Origin: Reticulitermes lucifugus
Taxonomy: Eukaryota > Arthropoda > Insecta > Blattodea > Rhinotermitidae
Length of the DNA stretch: 64,000 nucleotides
Direction: 5' to 3'
Assembly: GCA_026260175.1 (NCBI GenBank)
Contig: JAKCWW010000148.1
Coordinates: forward strand, 465 to 64,464
Made by a program: the position numbers and the translations under genes. Positions 56,791 through 64,000 of this stretch are shown here, piece by piece (the stretch's first letter is position 1; every line of letters starts with the position of its first letter). The notes below the pieces were generated by a model. That model was not told the DNA's origin and did no database searches. It saw only the letters and a list, made by a program, of their open reading frames with translations.

Positions 56791-59753
56791 GAACTGAATC
56801 GATATGTATAATGAAGATTAATTTCAGTCATCAATATCAAGTAATACATAAAGATATATTGGACACGGCCCTTGTGGCAGAGAACATCGGCAACTCAGGG
56901 TGACGTCAAACATACTTCTGTAGGGTTTATTTGCATGGATCTGTGAAGAGATACTCGTATATCCAACATTTCCAAGCACTCTTAACACGAAAAATTTAAA
57001 ATAATCTAACTTGTTACGATATGTTCAGAATTAGACATTTTATAGGCATCAGCATAATACCTGAAACAGTGGGTACTTAAGCCTGTCTAAAGCCTTAACA
57101 CAGAGTTCTCTTTATATGACACAGTGTAAGGTCAGTGTAAGGAATGAATTTGGCTCACGCGGCTAGCTTTTAGTCGTGCAAGCATGTCCGCAGAGTCGTA
57201 ATTTTAAAACACCCTATTTAAGACTTCATTTCTTAACTAAGAGAAAGTACCGAGTCTCCATTAGAAAGAACAAATTTTAATACCGTTTGGGAAAATATCA
57301 GATATTTAAGAATCATAAGAAATACATATTCTATGTGGACAAAATAAGAAGTTCTGAAATGTGACATTTGACTGCACTTATAGTTATCACCATGCTTTAA
57401 AGAATTAATTATAATATTAATCTATTTGCGGGGTCACATTACAAATTTCAGTGATTCGCTTACTAACACCGTGTTTTCTGCAGTGCAAGTCGCTTGTACT
57501 AATCTTAAGTTCTGAATTACAAACGAAATATTAATCTCAAAATCTACATTACTTGCCATTCATTTCTTTTAACTTTTAGCTCTCGCTCTTGGTTTTGTTT
57601 TCTAGGTCTAAGCTAAGATGTGTTTTTAATTTCATTTTTCCCGCGTTTAATAGCCTATTGGTCCTACATAGAAACTAGTTCTTCTTCTCCTCCAAATTCA
57701 ATTCTGTTTTCTTCAGCTGGTTTTCCTATTTTTATTTGATCTTATATGCAAGGGTATCTAAATTTCTCCGTTCTGTGGTCTTGTTACCAGTGAGAAGCAT
57801 CCTGAGTGCCATTTCCTCCTTCATATTTAGCCACTTCTTGTTCAGGACTCCATTTTTCCACAAATGTTTTTAAATAATTAATAACCCTTCTCTACAGGAA
57901 CGAATTAAAAGTAGCCTACATAAACTTCTAAAGTCTACATGCACGCAAATTCTTTAACCCAGAAGAAAGTGATGGCGTGGTCCTCTGAAACTTCTAAGTT
58001 AACTTTTAAACCAACACGTGTTAGAATACAGCAGAAAAATACCCGCTCTTAAAGCCTGCAGCCCGAATTATTATGATAAAATTATATGAGGTTGTATTTG
58101 GAAGGTACTATATTGACAAATACAAGTACTAATATATTTTTATGACATACGTACCATTCATTTTCATTAGTGTTTAATAGTTTAAAAGACTTCGTAATTT
58201 TATTACGGTCTATCACCTGCCATAACGTAAAGAACTTTTAGATTTTGAATTTACAGTGTTTTTATAAGATTTCTTCAACTCTAAAATTACACAGGAAGTA
58301 TATTTCTAAACAGTATTTATCTTGGGTTACAGAAATAAAGGAAAAGGACTCCTCAGTGAAACAAAAATTGGTCTACACTGAAAGTAAATAGCCTAAGTTC
58401 CCTTTCACAACGTAGCATACATTTAACCCGGCAAAACCGGAACAAAACTATATCGATTATCATTTCGGTAACGATAAATAGACACCTATGTGCTTTGGGC
58501 ACAGCTTTCATATCCGAATCCCTTACCTCTAGTTCCTGAGTTTGATCCCAGTCGTTATCAGACAAATCCCTAGTGTAGATACACGCACACGCACACGTGC
58601 ACGGTATTGACCTGAATCATTGCACAGCTGGACCTATTACAGCTCTGTAGCTTTGACGCGGACTTGCAGGAAATAGTCTTCATCTCCCGAGCGGTCTCAA
58701 ACTTTCCGGTCATCCGACACACCTTCCTCTCTTGGGCGCTGACTACAGGTCAATGCAGATAATTTTAGGAACTCATTGAAAACAACCGCACGAGGATAGC
58801 CTTCCTCACAGCAGACTTGGAGTTCAGTTGCAACTAAGTGACTAATTTTCATGGCAGTAAAGTCTCCTCAATCCAGAGTTAAAGAACGGCGTTTTGAAGA
58901 TAATTTTTATCGCATCTGTACTGGATACATTATTTTCTGACAACGCAGGCTAAAAATGACATCGAATCGTTAAACGGCTACACACTAGGGTAAATATTAC
59001 ATATGTAGCGCATTCGGTATTCTTTTCCAAACACTGAAATTTTAATAGTATAAGCAAATGTGTTTTATGTAAACGTTATCCCGTTCTATACGAGTTAGGA
59101 CTTACCGTATTTACTCCATTTATACTTCGGCATATACCTTCAATTTAGGGCATTCATATGCTCTTATACGACAGACTTGCTTACGTAATTTGAATACAAC
59201 AAATTATCTAGCGAGATGTACTGCCATCATTATGATGAAACTTGCGGTTTAGGCTTGAGAAAGGAAATGTTTCGTCTAGATGTACGTCAGTTATATTCTC
59301 AAGTATTATTCTGCTAGATGGAATCAATGGAATACTTAAACCTAATTTTCCAGTCTATAACGCTAAATATTACTAGAGATTCGAAGGACACAAATGTGGA
59401 GGTCATGAGAAAGTTTAACTTGGGTACATTATAAACGTTATATCAACTGAAAAGTTTGCGTAGATAAAAGTGATAATAGATATGCTTGTGTCAGATTAAA
59501 TGGGACGAAAATAGTAACAACCTCCAGGGCCCTGTTTCAATAACAGTCCGTGTTTTTCGCTGAGTGTATCGAGAAATCATATTAATAGAAGAAAGCAGGC
59601 GAATGTAGATAGAAACATATTTAAAAAGTTTCAAAAAGGGCACTGAAGAAATATTTTGACTTAAAGGAGAGAGAAAAAACGACTTGGTTGAAGAATATTT
59701 TATAATGAGAAGAATTACAATTTTTACGTCTCATAAATTCACTCACCTCCACC
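56791..59753. other. Unassigned AT-rich sequence
   Basis: A possible worn tRNA-like repeat lies at about 58465-58600 (CCTGAGTTTGATCCCAGTCG resembles a B box), followed by a short ACGCACACGCACACG run. Nothing else was identified. Confidence 0.4.
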
Positions 59754-59842
59754 GAATGCCGAGGTTAAACATGATTGGAGGAACACCTCTACTGCCCGTA
59801 TATGGCTTCATGGTGTAGACAAGGACAGCTTCAGCTTTTAAC
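59754..59842 (+). repeat. Unclassified short dispersed repeat, copy 2
   Basis: GAATGCCGAGGTTAAACATG, GGAACACCTCTACTGCCCGT and ATATGGCTTCATGGTGTAGA then CAAGGACA. It aligns with 63814-63905 and 31083-31180 in the same orientation. Confidence 0.65.
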
Positions 59843-60032
59843 TTTTTATCTTTATGTTACCCATCCTGTTGTGTTAATACGTAAAACCCTTCATATTTTA
59901 CCATTTACTTTTATTAAGAAATGGAAGGAGAGCAGAACAAGTAAAATATAACAGCGAAAAGAAAAATTCATGCAAAGTTTCAGTCGAAAAACTGGAAAGT
60001 AAGAAACAAATTTTGGAGACCTAGATGTAAAT

Positions 60033-60305
60033 GGGACGTTTAGCCATGGCTCAGGTGGTTAGTCGCCTGCCTCTCACCACGGAGGCCCGGGTCAGTCCAT
60101 GTGGGATTTATGGTGGACAAAGTGTCACTGGGACAGGTTTTCCCCGAGTAATTCGGTTTTCCCCTGTCAATTTCATTCCACCGGTACTCCATTGCACGGA
60201 AAAACGAAAAAAACACTAATCATCTTCATCACAGGGTTGCACAATAAGGCTGCGGTGCGTCCGTAGCATCCACTGCGGGGCCCTTCACAAAAAAAAAGAG
60301 GAAGT
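60033..60305 (+). mobile_element. tRNA-derived SINE, CATGGCTC family, copy 3 (best)
   Basis: The head TTTAGCCATGGCTCAGGTGG then TTAGTCGCCTGCCTCTCACC has the A box at about 60045-60063. GGCCCGGGTCAGTCC (60083-60098) is a slightly damaged B box. The body includes GGGATTTATGGTGGACAAAG and TTTTCCCCGAGTAATTCGGT. The end is GGGCCCTTCAC followed by an A-run (60289-60300). Length is about 270 bp. The 62-codon plus-strand frame here is SINE-derived, not a gene. Confidence 0.8.
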
Positions 60306-60309
60306 TTAT

Positions 60310-61224
60310 ATTAATTGCATCTGAAATCAATAAGCGCTGAGAGAGTGGACTAAATTAATTTGTTGCGAGATAAGGACCAGCAGCGTGTTCTTCTAAAATG
60401 TCATAAATTTTGTCTTTCCCTAAAATGTTGATAATATCTTGTTCCGCTAAGCGACCAGCAGCTTCTCAAGTGACCTCTGTTCCCTTTCATTCATACCACA
60501 CAGTACGCTATATAACCTCGGCAATTGAGAGATAATTACGTAATGTCATTGCAAAGAGTACAAAGCTAGTTGAGAACAAGTTTAGCTGTTCTGTCCGGCT
60601 TGTATGTAAGCAACAACATTCAATGTCTGGACTGATTAGTTCCTTCTCGAGTGTTCCATGTTCCTACGGACTAAATTTTTCCTACTATTATATACTAACC
60701 ACCCCACTTATAGTTATATACATTCTTATTTCCGTAACACATTTATCTTCCTCTGACATGTGCTTTAGTTTCAAGCGTTTACTTTTTCACAAGAATTTGC
60801 ATCAAGCCAATTTACAATTCTCTATTCATGACTGATTCAGATTCTGTACACCTGAAATTACACGACGCCGAACGGTAGTAAGATCACTTTCCAGGCATTT
60901 GCCTGGAGCTGCTGAGAACATCCACGAAAACAGAAAAACTACGATAGTCTCTCACTGGGCCGATTTTCTAACACGGGACCACCAAAATCAGAAGAACGAT
61001 TGTGACTTAGTAGGCAACAACTTTTGGACACATCATTGATATACATGTTTAAAACAACAAACGCTACAGATTATATGATTGGAGGTTTGATCCCAAATAT
61101 AAAGCATTTTAAATAGTACTCATCGCTCACCGGCCTGTGATAGACAACTTAGTTCTGAGTGGACAGAAATGACGGAAATTATTACTGAAATTCTCAAATT
61201 TTCGAAAAAGATATATTTTCAATA
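60310..61224. other. Unassigned sequence
   Basis: Nothing identified. Confidence 0.4.
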
Positions 61225-61382
61225 ATTACTACTCCTAGGTTATCACCCCCAAAATAACTATTCCTATGTTGTCTCTATCACCTCTAAAATTATTATTCGT
61301 CATTGTCACTCAAACTAACTATTCCACAGTTTCCTCTATCACCCCTAAAATTATTATTCCTTAGTTGCCTCTGTCACCTAAA
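61225..61382. repeat. Imperfect tandem repeat, three to four units
   Basis: CCTCTATCACCCCTAAAATT then ATTATTCCT recurs with spacing of roughly 45-55 bp, with varied ends (GTTGTC, TTCCTC, TTGCCTC). The units are diverged. Confidence 0.7.
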
Positions 61383-61544
61383 AAATTAACTTTATTTTCA
61401 TTAAGTGTTGGTGTTCGCCGGCCGGATTGTACGGTGTTATAATACAGAAAAGTACATATAAAATATTACATACATGAAACATTAAAATTTTGTTTAGGAT
61501 TACTTGATTTCTAGGCTTCCTTCTTCCTCCAACAATCCAAAATC

Positions 61545-61588
61545 CTAGCAACGTTTCGAAAAATAAATCTGTTTCCTCTATCAGGAGA
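61545..61588 (-). ncRNA. Weak solitary hammerhead-like motif
   Basis: On the minus strand: CTCCTGATAGAGGAAAC, loop, TTTTTCGAAACGTTGCTAGG, with a four-pair GAAA/TTTC stem II, a CTGATAG first box and a GTT site. One core base differs. Confidence 0.35.
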
Positions 61589-61589
61589 A

Positions 61590-63813
61590 ACACAGATAGG
61601 TACATACTCCGTTTTTTTCGAGAGGAAGAGCTATTCTCAATCATTGGATTTCGAACTAATGAGGTGACTCCTCCTCACCCGTTTACCTGAGGAAAGAAAT
61701 AGATTCAGTTTACAAAACATCGTGTGATGTTACTAACATTATATAACGGATGTAGTAAAGAAACCAAGAAACCCGCTGTCAAAACTTGGAAATTTACTCA
61801 CATTTTTTAGGTTTCTATTTCACATGCACCTACACGCATTATAAAAAAATATATGTTTTGAGCCATATACGTCACTGTAATATGTATGTATAAATTTGTG
61901 TATTGTCTTAACCATTCTTATTCTGTCAGGAAATCCACCAGATATGAAATATTTATTACCGAAATTCTCGAAAAAAAATTACATATTTAGCTACATCGAG
62001 GTATGAATGTTACCTATACACAGGACATGCAGCCTTTGTAAAGGACCATATTTTTGGTGTGTTGTGTGCAGTATCAATCTTGTTTATTTACTTTGTTCAA
62101 ATATTTGGTTTCAATTTTCTTGTGGTAATATGTACAAATATTATTCACGATTTTTTTTTCAGAAATAAATTCCAGGTATACTGAAACATAGTATCCTCTA
62201 ATTCATAAGCCACTGACACAATAACATCGTAACGTCCTTATTAGGTGGAATCAACGGCCTTACGTGCGCTACGCATTAGAGCTGTAGTGTTCAGTGTAGT
62301 TATACACTTACAGCGTGAAATTCAAAGGCATTTTAGACAGAATACTTATGCTGTATTTATTACAATTTTAGATTTTCCCAAAAATTGTTTATTAACATTG
62401 CCATCAGCCCTGCTTATTCAACTAAATTCAGCACAACTTCTTTATTAGAGTACTTTAAAGAAGCAAATAACATATAAGAATCATTACAAAATTATGAAAA
62501 ATTTAAATTAAAACATACATTAATTGGCCCAAGGAAAGAAAAAGCATTGTCAACGAAAGTAGTGTTTACACTAAACAGTATTAAAACGTTGGCAAATGAT
62601 CTCACAGCAAAGAAACACCTAGATGAAGATCGTATCTTATGGAAAATCAGTCGAATGCAATATCCTGTATTGAATATTTCATACATTAGGCCATATTCCG
62701 TATTAGTTACCACTGACTATTTTATTCACAGCTATTGCTTACTGTACCGCATAATACTTCTTACGAAGTTGACAAAAGAGAGATCCCTCGTAAACTGCTA
62801 AGCATAACATATATTTAGTTTTATAAAAAGAGGCAGTAACGGATATTTACTTTCAGCAGTTATTATTCCTTATTCCAAGTAGAGAATGTAGGTCTATTTG
62901 TCACTAAAATTCAATGTAGGTCTATTTGTCACTAAAATTCAATGTCGTAGCATGTGAGTTTTCTAAACCGCACTGTAACTGATAACTGGAAATTTATAAC
63001 AATCTAATTTCTGACTTGCAATTCAATCTTCGTCAATTCGGAATTTTGAGGCGCTTTTGTGGTAGGCATAATCTAGCCTCTAGCATATACAGTTTGCGTT
63101 TAATTCTTCTACAAATCTTTCTTCCGAAACACGTTTCGCTCACATAAATATAGAATGGAAAGCATTTAGTAGCCCCTAAATTCATCCCCTGCTTTACGTT
63201 TTATATAAATTAGACAAAGGGTAAAGAGAGAAAATAAATTTGTAGTCGACGTACACAGAATTGGAAATAAAATATAGTAAATTTAAGAGAAAGAGAGACA
63301 AAGAACTGTCTAAAAAATGAATGAGAAGGTATATAAGTCTCTTTGCCTAATGTATGGAAGAATATGGAAGATGCCAAAACTAACACGTTAATGGTACATA
63401 TTATTACCAACAGCGAGAGTAAAGAGAGCCGTTTCGGATACAATTAATTAATGAGGCCTCTATATCATTACATCGCGAATAAGAAAGTGACTTTTAAATG
63501 TTCTCAGGCGGACAGCAGCGTGAATTGGGAGTCGAATATCAAAGATTAGTTGCATTTCTCCCTATTTATCCTCACGGAATCGTCATATGCGTATCATGCC
63601 TTAATGATGAAGACAGAGATGGTGTGCAAAACATTGTACTTTGAATAGAATACGACGCTGTTTTTCACCCGACACAATCGTGTCACTTTCATCAGCTGCG
63701 AAAGTTAAAGACAATAGGAAAATCAGTTCTTTCAAATGTAAATATTTCGGTTTATATCAGTGATCAATTTTACTAAGTATTATAAAACTGGATCGTAAAA
63801 TTGGATTTATTCC
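61590..63813. other. Unassigned AT-rich sequence
   Basis: A 28-bp exact tandem pair lies at 62886-62941. Otherwise only short frames without domains occur. Confidence 0.4.
62886..62941. repeat. 28-bp exact tandem duplication
   Basis: AATGTAGGTCTATTTGTCAC then TAAAATTC occurs twice in succession without differences, suggesting a recent slippage-type event. Confidence 0.9.
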
Positions 63814-63905
63814 AGAGAATGCCGAGGTTAGCAATGAAAGAAGGTAAAGTTCTACTCCCCTATGTCTTCATGGCGTGCACAGGCACAACTATATCTTTTA
63901 CAAGA
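63814..63905 (+). repeat. Unclassified short dispersed repeat, copy 3
   Basis: GAATGCCGAGGTTAGCAATG, GTTCTACTCCCCTATGTCTT and CATGGCGTGCACAGGCACAA. This matches copies at 31083 and 59754. Confidence 0.65.
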
Positions 63906-64000
63906 ATTAAGTTAACTGGTAGAAGAATTGCAGAAGAATTTCAAAGAGTCTGGTCACTGGAAAACAGGAGTGCTATCAACAAGCTAAATGGCAAATGGAT

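Noticed and set aside
58465-58600. Possible tRNA-derived SINE with B-box-like GAGTTTGATCCC
   Set aside because: The A box is unclear and the body matches nothing else here.
60031-60219. 62-codon frame starting MGRLAMAQVVSRLPLTTEAR
   Set aside because: It lies entirely in a tRNA-derived SINE whose other copies do not keep the frame.
63655-63700. Minus-strand CTGATGAAAGTGACACG with a GACAC/GTGTC hairpin as a hammerhead-like motif
   Set aside because: The second box reads GTGAAAAAC instead of CGAAAC and there is no GTH site, so it was not listed.

Overview
This window looks like gene-poor nuclear DNA from a large, repeat-rich arthropod genome. It is AT-rich by eye, has no convincing host exon, and its reading frames are all short (longest about 143 codons). 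It carries several tRNA-derived SINE families, decayed LINE 3' ends and microsatellites. The mix of repeats (an RTE-like LINE ending in TGAA repeats, a second LINE ending in AGTT repeats, and a Leu/Ser-tRNA-type SINE) resembles what I know of cockroach and termite genomes. Blattodea is an inference, not something the sequence proves.

Layout. 1-5100: old LINE ends and two SINEs (2660-2900; 3911-4220). 5141-7117: a palindrome with hammerhead-like motifs, then a complete-ended but decayed Tigger-like DNA transposon (5712-7115, TA on each side). 7245-12215: an unclassified repeat, five LINE relics, a single hammerhead-like motif (11388-11434) and a tRNA-derived SINE. 13060-16560: three hammerhead-type palindromes, a SINE in a CAT microsatellite with an assembly gap, and a better preserved LINE tail. 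18480-19065: a SINE and an RTE 3' end with a TGAA tail. 22350-23420: two more palindromes and a 30-bp tandem array. 26510-27385: a SINE and a decayed 24-bp tandem array. 28295-30300: a SINE with clear target duplications, then a palindrome split by an RTE insertion flanked by an unusually long (about 100 bp) direct repeat. 32380-47050: a SINE, LINE relics and a well-bounded RTE insertion (46226-47043, 11-bp duplication). 52915-56790: a SINE, a mariner-type transposase relic and a 650-bp palindrome. 59750-63910: a SINE and copies of a short unclassified repeat. The rest, including most of 32600-41500 and 47050-52900, is plain AT-rich sequence with nothing I can identify.

The most notable signal is a set of more than a dozen copies of a compact motif: a CTGANGA-type box, a short hairpin, a GAAAC box and a self-complementary ACGT or ACATGT before a GTH-type site. 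This is the layout of the minimal, probably dimeric hammerhead ribozymes reported for Penelope-like elements. In this window most copies come as divergent pairs in the arms of long palindromes. No Penelope-like coding sequence was seen, so these are probably non-autonomous or leftover pieces. No genes here work together as a pathway; the window is a record of successive and sometimes nested transposition.
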